From: Geodermatophilaceae bacterium URHB0062
GTDB taxonomy: Bacteria; Actinomycetota; Actinomycetes; Mycobacteriales; Geodermatophilaceae
Reading direction: 5' to 3'
DNA length: 64,000 bases
Assembly (NCBI GenBank): GCA_000620185.1
Contig: JHVO01000009.1
Location: forward strand, 186,001-250,000
The translations under genes and the position numbers were made by a program. The number at the start of each line of letters is the position of its first letter. Position 1 is the first letter of the stretch. Shown piece after piece: positions 25,509-33,680 of the stretch. The notes beneath the pieces were generated by a model that ran no database searches, was not told where the DNA came from, and saw only the letters and a program-made list of their open reading frames with translations.

Positions 25509-25931
25509 TCAGCCGGCCGACTGGGTGATGTTGACCATCCAGGAGACGCCGAACGGATCGGTGACCATGCCGAACTCGTCGCCCCACATCTGCTTCTCCA
25601 GCGGCATCGTCACGCTGCCGCCGTCGGAGAGCTTGTGGAAGTAGCCGCGCAACGCGTCGGCGTCGTCGCCGCTGAGGCTGACCGAGATGTTGGTGCCCGT
25701 GGTGACGTTCATTCCGGGCGGAGTGTCCGACGCCATGATCGTGTAGCCGGACGGCGTCTCGAGCTGGGCGTGCATGATGCCGTCGGGGTCGGGGCCGTCG
25801 GGGCCGCCGGCCCCACCGAACTCGCCGAACGTGCTCAGGTTGAGCTCGCCGCCGAACACGCCCCGGTAGAACTCCATGGCCTGCCGCGCCGTGCCGGGGT
25901 AGCTGATGTAGGGGTTGAGACGAGAAGTCAC
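25509..25931 (-). CDS. VOC family protein, PhnB-like
   Basis: A 140-residue protein of the PhnB/3-demethylubiquinone-methyltransferase-like branch of the VOC fold. Key parts are LNPYISYPGTARQAMEFYRGVFGG at the start, GIMHAQLETPSGYTIMASD in the middle and QMWGDEFGMVTDPFGVSWMVN at the end. Ligand and reaction are unknown. ATG follows AGGAGCC nearby. Neighbours on the same strand are separated by more than 70 bases. Confidence 0.88.
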   Translation of the reverse strand: MTSRLNPYISYPGTARQAMEFYRGVFGGELNLSTFGEFGGAGGPDGPDPDGIMHAQLETPSGYTIMASDTPPGMNVTTGTNISVSLSGDDADALRGYFHKLSDGGSVTMPLEKQMWGDEFGMVTDPFGVSWMVNITQSAG

Positions 25932-26011
25932 TGTTGGCTCCTTCGTGCGGAGGGGTTCGGTACCGGCACGCTAGCGCCGACGATCTCCGGCACAAGCCCC
26001 TCGAGCCGCAC

Positions 26012-27040
26012 TCAGGACGACGTGCTGCCGCTCGCCGTGCGGCTGCCGTCCGCGGCCCTTTCCTCCTCGCTCGCGACGTTGTCCTCGAAGCGGACGTCGA
26101 CCTCCTGGAACCCCTTGGCCTTCTGCGCCATGGCGGCGTCGGCGTAGACGCGCTGGTCCCCCTTCGTCAGCTCCACGTCGTCGGTGAACAGCGTCATGAG
26201 CGAACGCGGATAGAGGTGGTTCACCCGGACGACGTCGATCTCGACGCAGAGGACCAGCACGTACGCCGCCAGGTACAGGAAGGCCATGAGGCCCAGGACG
26301 AGGGCGAAGACGGCGTTCACCGCGCTGGCGCCGGCCACCACGCGCTCGATGTAGAGGCCGCCGAAGGTCTGCAGCAACTGCCAGACCACGGCCGCGGCGA
26401 GAGCGCCCGGCGCCACCTGCCGGATGGTCAGTCGCCGGATCGAGGACAGCCGGAACGCGAGGACGAACACCGCCGCGTTGACCAGGACGGCGGCGATGAT
26501 GAGCAGCACCTGCACCACGAGCCCGAGGCCCGCGTCGGCGATGCCGGCGCCGAGCGTGGCGAGCACCGTGCTGCCCACGATCAGCAGCCCGAGGGTGCAC
26601 AGCAGCGCCAGGCTGCGCAGCCGCGACGTGAAGACGTCGGGGCGGCGGTGCCGCGGCACCGCCCACACGGTGCTCATGGTGTGCTGCAGCGCCTGCCCGA
26701 GGTTCGATCCGCCGTAGAGCGCGACCAGCGAACCGATGATCACGCCTTTCGCTCCGCCACCGAGCTGATCGGGGGTGCTCAGCTGCGCACCGATCACCGG
26801 CAGCTCGCGCAGCGCCGAATCCAGGAGTTGCTGCTGCAGTTCCGGATTTCCGCTCAGCACCAGCCCGAGCACCGTCGACGAGAGCAGCAGGAGCGGGAAG
26901 ATCGCCAGAAAGCCGTAGTAGGTGAGCAGGGCCGCGAGGAAGTAGCCGTCGTCGTCGACGAACTTGTAGACGACGGCGAGCGGGAACCCGGCACGGCGGT
27001 GCCGCCGCTGATACCTGTCCAACCGCTCGGTGAGCGTCAT
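26012..27040 (-). CDS. YihY/BrkB family membrane protein
   Basis: A 342-residue protein with six predicted membrane helices in the YihY pattern: LTYYGFLAIFPLLLLSSTVLGLV at about 40-60, a conserved GSLVALYGGSNLGQAL stretch, and further helices near 145, 180, 220 and 255. The C-terminal 80 residues are cytoplasmic and charged. The family was once called RNase BN by mistake; its real function is unknown. ATG at 27040 has AGGGG seven bases upstream and is preferred to a GTG two codons earlier. It is upstream of a PhnB-like gene on the same strand but not tightly linked. Confidence 0.9.
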   Translation of the reverse strand: MTLTERLDRYQRRHRRAGFPLAVVYKFVDDDGYFLAALLTYYGFLAIFPLLLLSSTVLGLVLSGNPELQQQLLDSALRELPVIGAQLSTPDQLGGGAKGVIIGSLVALYGGSNLGQALQHTMSTVWAVPRHRRPDVFTSRLRSLALLCTLGLLIVGSTVLATLGAGIADAGLGLVVQVLLIIAAVLVNAAVFVLAFRLSSIRRLTIRQVAPGALAAAVVWQLLQTFGGLYIERVVAGASAVNAVFALVLGLMAFLYLAAYVLVLCVEIDVVRVNHLYPRSLMTLFTDDVELTKGDQRVYADAAMAQKAKGFQEVDVRFEDNVASEEERAADGSRTASGSTSS

Positions 27041-27110
27041 GGCCACCCCTGCTACTAGGCGGATCCCCGCCGAGTATTCCCGCTGGACACCGCCCTACCC
27101 TCGCAGGTTC

Positions 27111-27250
27111 GGCGAACATCGACGGCGGATCACCGGCGCACCCGGCGCCGCCGGCGACCCGGCCGGATACACCTGGGACGTCGACAACACCGGCACGTCG
27201 TCTACCGCGCCGGCGACGGCCACATCCGCGAACTGAGGTTCAACCTCTGA
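27111..27250 (+). pseudogene. Frameshifted remnant of a lectin-like beta-propeller repeat protein
   Basis: In one frame the DNA reads RRRITGAPGAAGDPAGY followed by TWDVDNT. After a one-base shift at about 27190 it continues RHVVYRAGDGHIRELRFNL and a stop at 27248. The two halves together match the repeat style of actinobacterial fucolectin- or tectonin-like propeller proteins (xxDNTQHVVYRGxDGHIHEL). Only one repeat, the last, remains, and no start or ribosome-binding site is seen. It is most likely the 3' stub of a decayed gene. Confidence 0.6.
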
Positions 27251-27559
27251 ACGCACCCTCGCTGAGAGCTCGAGTGGGTCGCGCACATCGGTCTGTACGT
27301 GACCTGCCCCTGGGGCGCGTCAGGACGAAGGCCGGCCGGGCCCCGGGAACCACGTGTGCGGATCCCGGGGCATCGAGCCGGCGTCAGGCAAACGGCGTCA
27401 CGTAAAGGTGTGCGCCACGCCGGTGCACCCACACGTCCGGGTGAGCGGGGTTCACGGCGCCCGGCACGGTTCCTCAGTCAGGCCGTTGGGCCCTGGCTCC
27501 GCTCGGCCCCGGAGGGGACCCTGGCACCGCTCTGTCCGTCGGCGATCGAGGTAGCGCAC
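27251..27559. other. Intergenic stretch, no gene seen
   Basis: This GC-rich stretch separates the repeat remnant from the next membrane-protein gene. It has no frame with good coding features. It contains scattered GCGTCA and CACGTG words but no clear hairpin, and must hold the promoter of the gene at 27560. Confidence 0.5.
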
Positions 27560-28033
27560 ATGGATTCCCAGCGGCTCTTGCGAGCGTTCGTCCGGGGAGC
27601 CGTGGCAGCTGCGGTCTGGGGCCTGCTGAGTGCCTTGCTCACCCGTGCGCTCATGCGGGCGGTCGTCCTCGTCACCGAGGGAACCCCGGAGTTCTCGTGG
27701 GTCGGCACCGCGGGGATCGCCCTCATCTACACCTTGGCCCTGCTACCGGGTGCGGTGGCACTGGCCTACAGCGATCGCCGCTGGCCCTACCTCCTCTTCG
27801 GAGGCGGCGTCGCGCTCCTGGCCTTCGAGGCCGTCGCCATCGGCATCCAGGAGACCGCGCACGCGACGGCTCTTGTCACCTGGCGGTGGGTCGGCCTCGT
27901 CGTCGTCCTCGTGGCGATGATCGGCGTGTACGCGGCTCAGATAGCCCTCGTTCATCGTGGCGCGCGCGCCGGGCGACGGCTGACGACCGCCGCTCAGCCG
28001 TCGACGTACCGGTCCCGTTCGACCACGAACTGA
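27560..28033 (+). CDS. Hypothetical membrane protein
   Basis: A 157-residue protein with four hydrophobic segments (about 9-30, 45-65, 75-95, 105-130) and a basic tail. ATG 27560 has GAGGT seven bases upstream. The frame extends further 5' but that part is not membrane-like or conserved in style. Its 3' end overlaps the convergent TadE-like gene by 40 bases. No family is recognised. It is the only plus-strand gene beside the Tad operon and may be unrelated to it. Confidence 0.6.
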   Translation: MDSQRLLRAFVRGAVAAAVWGLLSALLTRALMRAVVLVTEGTPEFSWVGTAGIALIYTLALLPGAVALAYSDRRWPYLLFGGGVALLAFEAVAIGIQETAHATALVTWRWVGLVVVLVAMIGVYAAQIALVHRGARAGRRLTTAAQPSTYRSRSTTN

Positions 28034-28455
28034 CCGGTCGCCGTGTTGGCGTCGACGAACTCCGGCAGGAGCGGGATCCGCACGGTCACGGTCACGCAGA
28101 CGGAGAACTCCTCCCCCGGCGTCAGCGAAGGCGAGTAGCTGCCGGCCGCATCGCAATCCGCACCGGCCGGCGCGTACGCGAGCCGCAGATCCGTGGCGTC
28201 GACCGACTGGTCCTCCACCGCCAGCTGCGCCGCCCGCTCCGCCCGCGCCTGGCCGGTGACCGGATCAGGAGCGGTGCCCATCGCCCGGCCGGCCTCCCGT
28301 GCCGCCGCCGTCGAGGCGAACACCCCCCGCTGCACCGCGGAGAAGCCGGCGACGATGTAGATCAGCGGCACGAACACAACCACGGCAATGAACACGAACT
28401 CCACCAGCGCCGAGCCGCTCTGGTCGCCGCCCAGGCGAGACCGCAGCCGGTTCAC
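27994..28455 (-). CDS. TadE/TadG-like pilus-assembly minor pseudopilin
   Basis: A 153-residue protein with GTG start overlapping the previous stop (GTGA). A short basic N-terminus and the segment SGSALVEFVFIAVVVFVPLIYIVAGF are typical of TadE-like domains: a Glu in the processed hydrophobic helix (ALVEF). The remainder is an extracellular domain with two Cys that may form a disulfide. It is the last gene of the Tad operon and likely a minor pilin or assembly factor at the membrane. Confidence 0.85.
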   Translation of the reverse strand: MNRLRSRLGGDQSGSALVEFVFIAVVVFVPLIYIVAGFSAVQRGVFASTAAAREAGRAMGTAPDPVTGQARAERAAQLAVEDQSVDATDLRLAYAPAGADCDAAGSYSPSLTPGEEFSVCVTVTVRIPLLPEFVDANTATGQFVVERDRYVDG

Positions 28456-28907
28456 GCGATCTCCTTCACGGCGCGTCCGGTGACGTCCAGCGGCAGCAGG
28501 TTGCCCAGGGCGCCCAGCAGCGCAGGCACCGAACCCGAGCAGCGCACCACCACCAGTGTCAGCCCGGTGCCGTCGACCTCCTCGACCGAGCTGCACGCCA
28601 GACCCCGCGCCGTCTGCGCCGACGTCGCCCGCCCGACCACCTCGAGCGTGCGGCCCGCGCCGGCGCCGGAGTCGACGTCGGCGTTGGCCGCGTACCGGGC
28701 GCCTTCCTGCGCGCTCGCCGTCACCACGTTGCGTACGTGTACGTAGACCGCCACCTGCAGCACGGCCAACAGCAGAACCATGATCAGCAGGGAGACGAGT
28801 ACGAACTCGACGACGGCGCTGCCACGCTCGCCAGAAAGGACCCCTCTGCCCCCCACCGCTCGCCCGCTCGCGGCGGGACCCTGCAGAGGGGCCGACTCAG
28901 CCAGCAC
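28452..28907 (-). CDS. TadE-like pilus-assembly protein
   Basis: A 151-residue protein. After about 27 residues comes the TadE signature RGSAVVEFVLVSLLIMVLLLAVLQVAVYVHVRN with EGARYAA following, all characteristic of the family. Two Cys occur in the extracellular part. It overlaps the Flp-like gene upstream by 11 bases and the second TadE-like gene downstream by four. It is the partner pseudopilin of that gene. Confidence 0.87.
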   Translation of the reverse strand: MLAESAPLQGPAASGRAVGGRGVLSGERGSAVVEFVLVSLLIMVLLLAVLQVAVYVHVRNVVTASAQEGARYAANADVDSGAGAGRTLEVVGRATSAQTARGLACSSVEEVDGTGLTLVVVRCSGSVPALLGALGNLLPLDVTGRAVKEIA

Positions 28908-29103
28908 TCGTGACGGAGCTCAACGCGTTGGTCACCGCGTCGACGATGGCCGCGCGGAACGGGATCAGGATGGCGAGCACGAGCGCCGCCGTCATCACGG
29001 TGATCATGACCCACCCGGGGACGTCGCCCCGCTCGGGATCCTCGCCCCGCACGCGAGCCGCCAGTGCGGCCAGTGCCGCGGTCAGGTACGCGTAGCCGCG
29101 CAT
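28897..29103 (-). CDS. Flp/Tad small pilin-like membrane protein
   Basis: A 68-residue protein starting at ATG 29103, with AGGAAGGA seven bases upstream. A basic N-terminal half ends in ERGDVPGWVMITVMTAALVLAIL, the hydrophobic segment seen in actinobacterial tad loci as a very short pilin-like protein. It lacks the classical G/XXXXEY Flp processing site, so whether it is the major pilin is uncertain. It sits between tadC and the TadE genes, the usual position. Confidence 0.75.
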   Translation of the reverse strand: MRGYAYLTAALAALAARVRGEDPERGDVPGWVMITVMTAALVLAILIPFRAAIVDAVTNALSSVTSAG

Positions 29104-29132
29104 GGATCGTCCTTCCTGTCGGTCCCGCCGGC

Positions 29133-30074
29133 TCATCGCGCCAGCGAGACGATGCTGATCAGCCCCGGGAACAGGGCGAAGACGACGGTGACCGGCAGCA
29201 CCAGGAACACGACCGGCACCATCATGGCGATCTCCTTGCGACCGCCGGCCTCGAGCAGCCGGCGCTTGCCGGCCTCGCGGACATCGGCGGCCTGCGCCCG
29301 CAGCACCTCGGCCAGCGGGGTGCCGCGTTCGATGGCGACGAGCAGTCCGTCGATGAACCGGGCCAGGGCGTCGAGCGACGTCCGGTCGGCGACCTGCTGT
29401 AGTGCGTCCACCAGCGGCACCCCGGCGCGTGCCCGGCCGAGCGCCGCGCCCAGCTCGCGGGCCAGCTCGCCACCGGAGAGGCGGGTGACCCTGGCGATCG
29501 CCGCGGTGGGGCTCTCCCCCGCCGTCACCGCCAGGGCGAGCAGTTCGGCGATCACCGGGAACTCAGCGAGCAGCAACTCCTCGCGTCTCTGTACCTGCTG
29601 GGTGAGCCACCAGTCGCGGCCGAGCACGCCACCGACGGCACCGGCCACGCAGAGCAGTGCGGCCGACAGCACGTTGAGGCTGCCGGCGAGCAGCGAGCCA
29701 GCCCCGGCCAGCAGCACGGCTCCCAGGAGACCTAGGCCGCCCCAGACCACCTGCTCCACGCGGAAGTCCTCGACGGTGGAGCCGCTGCCCAGCGCGTCGA
29801 GCCGACGGCGGACCGCAGCCCGGCCACCCAGGAACTTGTCGATGATCCGGGCCCCGTCGCCGATCACCGGCCCGAAGACCCGGCGGGCGGCGGTGAGCAT
29901 CCCCGGCTCGGTCGCAGTGCCGAGCAGCCGGGACGGCGGCGGGGTGTCGTGCACGTAGGGCGCGAGCCGGTCGACCAGCCGCACCGATCGGAACGGGGGC
30001 GCGTACGTGACGACGAGGATGAGCCCGACCGCCCCGGCGAGGCCGAGCAGCATGCCCAGCACGCCCGCGGTCAT
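29133..30074 (-). CDS. tadC: Tad secretion platform protein TadC (type II secretion F domain)
   Basis: A 313-residue polytopic inner-membrane protein. Helices lie at about 2-24, 110-155 and 285-312. The cytoplasmic T2SSF domain (about 170-285) contains EFPVIAELLALAVTAGESPTAAI and GRARAGVPLVDALQQVADRT. With TadB it forms the membrane platform that couples the TadA ATPase to pilin assembly. ATG 30074 overlaps the tadB stop by four bases. Confidence 0.9.
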   Translation of the reverse strand: MTAGVLGMLLGLAGAVGLILVVTYAPPFRSVRLVDRLAPYVHDTPPPSRLLGTATEPGMLTAARRVFGPVIGDGARIIDKFLGGRAAVRRRLDALGSGSTVEDFRVEQVVWGGLGLLGAVLLAGAGSLLAGSLNVLSAALLCVAGAVGGVLGRDWWLTQQVQRREELLLAEFPVIAELLALAVTAGESPTAAIARVTRLSGGELARELGAALGRARAGVPLVDALQQVADRTSLDALARFIDGLLVAIERGTPLAEVLRAQAADVREAGKRRLLEAGGRKEIAMMVPVVFLVLPVTVVFALFPGLISIVSLAR

Positions 30075-30931
30075 TGCAGCACCCGCACGTCCTCGGGCAG
30101 CCGCCCGATCCGCAGCATCAGCCGGTACGCGACGAAGCACACGACGCCGCCGCCGAGCAGGATCGCCGAGCCGAGGGCCGAGTCGTAGGCGTCCAGCGTC
30201 GTCGACTGGGTGGCGAGCAGCAGGAGCACGACCCAGGGCGCGGCGACCGCCAGCCGGGCGGCCTGGACCACCCAGCCCTGCCGCGTCTCCAGCTCGGCCC
30301 GCGCGCGGGCATCCTCACGGAGAAAGGTGGCGAGGGTCCGCAGCACCCGGCCGAGGTCGCTGCCACCGACCTCGCGGGCGACCCGCAACGTCTCCACGAT
30401 CCGGTCGCCGACCGGGTCGGCAAGGTCGTCCTTGAGCCGGTCGAGGCAGGCCGCGAACCGGCCGCTCGACCGGTACTGCGCGGCAAACCGATCGAACGGT
30501 GGCCGCAGCACCTCCGGTCCGCGGGTCGAGAGCGCCGACAGCGCCTCCGGCAGCGACAGGCCGGCGCGGACGGCCGAGGCCAGGTTGTCGACCACCTCCG
30601 GCCACACCTCGCGGAGGTCGGCCCGACGCCGGGCGGCGAGCCGGCGGACCTGCACGTGCGGCAGGGCGAACCCGAAGACGGTGAACACGAGGCTGACCGT
30701 GACCGTGCCGGTGGCGAGCAGGACGACGACCAGCGCCAGCAACCCGAGGCCGACCTGCATCGCGACCAACTGGGCGGCGTTGATGCCGGTCAGCCCGGCG
30801 GCGCCGAGCAGCTCCTGCCGTCCGCTGACCTTGCGCGGGCCGGTGCGTCGCCGCGGCGCCCGCGGTCCGCTGCGCCAGATCAGCAACAGCCCCAGCCCGA
30901 GCAGCAGGCCGAGCAGCGCCCCCGACTCCAT
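30071..30931 (-). CDS. tadB: Tad secretion platform protein TadB (type II secretion F domain)
   Basis: A 286-residue polytopic protein with N-terminal helices (about 3-20, 55-100), a T2SSF domain (about 110-225; WPEVVDNLASAVRAGLSLPEALSAL and REVGGSDLGRVLRTLATFLRED) and C-terminal helices (about 228-275). ATG 30931 overlaps the tadA stop (ATGA). It is the partner of TadC. Confidence 0.9.
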   Translation of the reverse strand: MESGALLGLLLGLGLLLIWRSGPRAPRRRTGPRKVSGRQELLGAAGLTGINAAQLVAMQVGLGLLALVVVLLATGTVTVSLVFTVFGFALPHVQVRRLAARRRADLREVWPEVVDNLASAVRAGLSLPEALSALSTRGPEVLRPPFDRFAAQYRSSGRFAACLDRLKDDLADPVGDRIVETLRVAREVGGSDLGRVLRTLATFLREDARARAELETRQGWVVQAARLAVAAPWVVLLLLATQSTTLDAYDSALGSAILLGGGVVCFVAYRLMLRIGRLPEDVRVLQ

Positions 30932-32172
30932 CACGAGCGGCGCCCGGGACCGTCGCCGAGCAGCGCCGGGAGGTCGAACCCCATGGCGGCGAACCGCTCG
31001 GCGTGCGGCGGATAGCCGTCCGCGCGCACCAGCCGCCCGTCGCGGGAGGTGAAGATGTCGGCGGTCTCGATGACCCCGCCCTCGGCCCGGCCGGGCAGGG
31101 CGACGATCTCGCGCACGCGCCGCTGACCCGAGGCCTCGGTGCCGACGTGGACCACGAGGTCGACGCTCGCGGCGACGGTGGGGACGACGAACGCCGTCCC
31201 GATGTTCTCGCCGGCCAGCAGCGGCAGCGTGCACATCTTGACCACTGCCTCGCGGGCGCTGTTGGCGTGCAACGTGCACATGCCCGGCAATCCCGAGTTC
31301 AGGGCGATCAGCAGGTCGAGGCACTCCTCCTGGCGCACCTCGCCGACCACGATGCGAGAGGGCCGCATCCGCAGCGCCTCCTTCACCAGGCGGCGCAGCG
31401 GGATCTCACCCGCGCCCTCGAGGTTGGGTTGGCGGGTCTGCATGGAAACGACGTCGGGCAGGGGCACCCGCAGCTCGAAGACCTCTTCGCAGGTGATGAC
31501 CCGCTCGCGCGCGGGGATCGCGGCGCAGAGGCAGTTGAGCAGCGTCGTCTTACCGGCTTGAGTGCCGCCGGACACCAGCACGTTGAGGCCCGAGGCAACC
31601 GCGGCCTCCAGGAACCGGGCGGCCTGCGCGGTCAGGGTGCCGAGCGCGACCAGCTCGTCCAGGTGGTGTGCCTGCAACACGAACTTGCGGATGTTAACCG
31701 CCATGTGCCGGCGGGTGATGTCAGGAATGACGACATGGAGCCGCGACCCGTCGGGCATCATCGCGTCGACGAAGGGGGTCGACATGTCGATGCGTCGACC
31801 CGACGTCCGCAGCATCCGCTCGACCAGGTCGGCCAACTCACCGGGCGCGAGGATCGTCGTCGTCAGCTCGCTGCGGCCGCGGCGGGCGACGAACACCCGG
31901 CCGGGCTCGTTGACCCAGATCTCCTCGATCTCGGGGTCGTCGAGGTAACGCTGCAGCGGGCCGAAGCCGGCCACCCGGTCGAGCACGTCGCGGACGACGG
32001 ACTCCGGATCACCGATCGGCGGCAGCGCCGAGGTCAGCGAGCGCTCGGAGTAGTCGGCGACGACGTCGCGCACCAGCAGCCGCACCGGGCCCGGGTCGGT
32101 GAACGGATCCAGGCCACGACGCTGGATGAGCTCGCGAACCTCGCCGTCGACGACGTCGAGAGCGGTCGGCAC
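30931..32172 (-). CDS. tadA: Tad pilus ATPase TadA/CpaF
   Basis: A 413-residue cytoplasmic hexameric ATPase of the secretion superfamily, powering pilus assembly or retraction. Walker A GGTQAGKT is at 202-209; the Asp box, MQTRQPN and the His box region (CTLHANSAREAV) follow in the expected order. The N-terminal domain has EIEEIWVNEPGRVFVARRG. The start is GTG 32172. It leads a six-gene minus-strand operon. No TadZ/CpaE, RcpC/CpaB, secretin or prepilin peptidase gene is adjacent. Confidence 0.93.
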   Translation of the reverse strand: MPTALDVVDGEVRELIQRRGLDPFTDPGPVRLLVRDVVADYSERSLTSALPPIGDPESVVRDVLDRVAGFGPLQRYLDDPEIEEIWVNEPGRVFVARRGRSELTTTILAPGELADLVERMLRTSGRRIDMSTPFVDAMMPDGSRLHVVIPDITRRHMAVNIRKFVLQAHHLDELVALGTLTAQAARFLEAAVASGLNVLVSGGTQAGKTTLLNCLCAAIPARERVITCEEVFELRVPLPDVVSMQTRQPNLEGAGEIPLRRLVKEALRMRPSRIVVGEVRQEECLDLLIALNSGLPGMCTLHANSAREAVVKMCTLPLLAGENIGTAFVVPTVAASVDLVVHVGTEASGQRRVREIVALPGRAEGGVIETADIFTSRDGRLVRADGYPPHAERFAAMGFDLPALLGDGPGRRS

Positions 32173-32392
32173 GAATTACCCCTGCTGGTCGAACGGCTCC
32201 CCCACCGATCCGGACTGTAAGAGAACGGAACAGTCCGTGGGGCCGGGAACAGGGCATCTGTGGACAGCCACACGCTCCGTGACGGCAACTTCACCCGGTC
32301 AGGTGAACGGTGACGAATCGGTGACGCCCCCTCGCCACAGTGGAACAGCAACGTCCGAATCAGGGAGAAGTCTGCGAGAAGGGGAGACGATC

Positions 32393-32941
32393 ATGCGCCG
32401 CATCGCTGTGCTGTCCGGTCTGGTCCTCGTCGGCGGTCTGCTGGGGCCGAGCACCGCCTTCGCCGACGACCAGAGTGGCCAGAACAACAAGGAAAACGCC
32501 CAATGGATCGCGGTGGAGGATCAGGTCGCCGTGGTCCTGCCGAACGGTGAGACGTTCAGCGGCGATCCCGGGCCGATGGACCCGAACGATGCCCCGGACG
32601 TGGGGACGCAGTTGTTCATCAGCGAAGTTCTGTACGCGACGGACGACGGCAAGACCAAGGGCGACAAGGTCGGCCGCAGTCACATCCAGTGCACCGCACA
32701 GGTCGTGAAGTTCACCTTCCTCTGTGACGCCGCGTTGGTCTTCGACGCCAACAACCAGCTGCTCATCTCCACGCACCTCGACTTCAGCATGGAAGAAGGG
32801 GCGGAGGCCTTCGACGTCGCGGTCACCGGTGGGACGGGCGACTGGTTCGGCGCCACCGGCGCGGTGACGATCACCGACATCAGCACCGCGAACGAGACGG
32901 CCTCGCTGTACGAGGCCGACGTGGTGCTCCCGCACAACTGA
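32393..32941 (+). CDS. Secreted AOC/dirigent-barrel-like protein
   Basis: A 182-residue exported protein. The signal peptide (MRRIAVLSGLVLVGGLLGPSTAFA, cut after AFA) is followed by a beta-barrel-like domain. GDKVGRSHIQCTAQ, FLCDAALVFDANNQLL and VTGGTGDWFGATGAV fit the allene-oxide-cyclase/dirigent-like barrel found in many actinobacterial exported proteins. Two Cys in the mature part may pair. GGGGAGA precedes the ATG. Ligand unknown. It is divergent from the Tad operon (220 bases) and followed by a terminator hairpin. Confidence 0.65.
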   Translation: MRRIAVLSGLVLVGGLLGPSTAFADDQSGQNNKENAQWIAVEDQVAVVLPNGETFSGDPGPMDPNDAPDVGTQLFISEVLYATDDGKTKGDKVGRSHIQCTAQVVKFTFLCDAALVFDANNQLLISTHLDFSMEEGAEAFDVAVTGGTGDWFGATGAVTITDISTANETASLYEADVVLPHN

Positions 32942-32956
32942 CCCGCATGCACTCAC

Positions 32957-32991
32957 GTCCTGCGCCGCGCCTGCTCGGAGCGGCGCAGGAC
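32957..32991 (+). terminator. Terminator hairpin after the barrel-protein gene
   Basis: Perfect 12-base arms GTCCTGCGCCGC and GCGGCGCAGGAC flank an 11-base loop, 15 bases after the stop codon. Confidence 0.65.
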
Positions 32992-33035
32992 TCGACCCCT
33001 TCCGCGAGCATCTCGACCGAGGAGGCACACTGCCT

Positions 33036-33647
33036 ATGCCCAGATCAACCATGATGTCGCGACTGCTGCTCGCCGCAGCGCTGACGCTGTCCTCCAGCAG
33101 CGGTGTCGTCGCCGCAGCCACGCCGGCCTACGCCGCGACCGCTTCGGACGTCGTCGCGACGGCCAAGCACGAGGTGGGCACCCGGGAAGGGTCCGCGCGG
33201 GCGGACTCCTACGGCGCCGCCGTCAACATGCACGAGAGCACCCAGAACTACGCCTGGTGCGCGGCCTTCGTGAGCTGGCTGATGGACAGCACCGGAGCCA
33301 CCGGCTATCGCAGTGCGTCCGTCGGGGACTGGGTCGCCATGGCCAAAGCCGGCGACTACGGCCTGTCCGTCACCGACACCCCCCACCCGGGAGATCTCGT
33401 GGCGTTCGACTGGGATGGCAACGGCGACTTCGCCTACCCGAACCGCCACATCGGCGTCGTGAAATCCGTCCCCAAGAACGGCTCGTTCACGACGATCGAG
33501 GGCAACACGGAACTCCCGTCGGGAGGCGACGGTGTCGCGAAGAGGGCGCGCAGCACGGACGACGGTTACTCGACCCTGTTCATCCGGATCGACGTCGGCT
33601 CCGGTGCCGCCCGCCCGACGGTCGTCAACTCCGACCCGACCCGGTGA
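33036..33647 (+). CDS. Secreted CHAP-domain amidase
   Basis: A 203-residue exported cysteine amidase, probably acting on peptidoglycan cross-links. A signal peptide with A-Y-A cleavage (about residue 33) precedes the CHAP domain. Cys75 (in NYAWCAAFVSW) is the nucleophile, His138 (NRHIGVV) its base and Glu155 (TTIEGNT) a third candidate. HPGDLVAFDWDGNG is also typical. It may serve in growth, division or attack on neighbours; no immunity gene is adjacent. A hairpin follows the stop. Confidence 0.9.
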   Translation: MPRSTMMSRLLLAAALTLSSSSGVVAAATPAYAATASDVVATAKHEVGTREGSARADSYGAAVNMHESTQNYAWCAAFVSWLMDSTGATGYRSASVGDWVAMAKAGDYGLSVTDTPHPGDLVAFDWDGNGDFAYPNRHIGVVKSVPKNGSFTTIEGNTELPSGGDGVAKRARSTDDGYSTLFIRIDVGSGAARPTVVNSDPTR

Positions 33648-33651
33648 GTCG

Positions 33652-33671
33652 CGGGGCGCTCGGGCGCCCCG
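33652..33671. terminator. Bidirectional terminator hairpin
   Basis: CGGGGCGC and GCGCCCCG form an 8-bp stem on a TCGG tetraloop between the convergent CHAP and KAP genes. Confidence 0.65.
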
Positions 33672-33680
33672 TCCTCACGG

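Noticed and set aside
28910-29958. Ser/Ala-rich plus-strand frame over the Tad genes
   Set aside because: It is a shadow of tadC and the Flp-like gene, both with clear family features.
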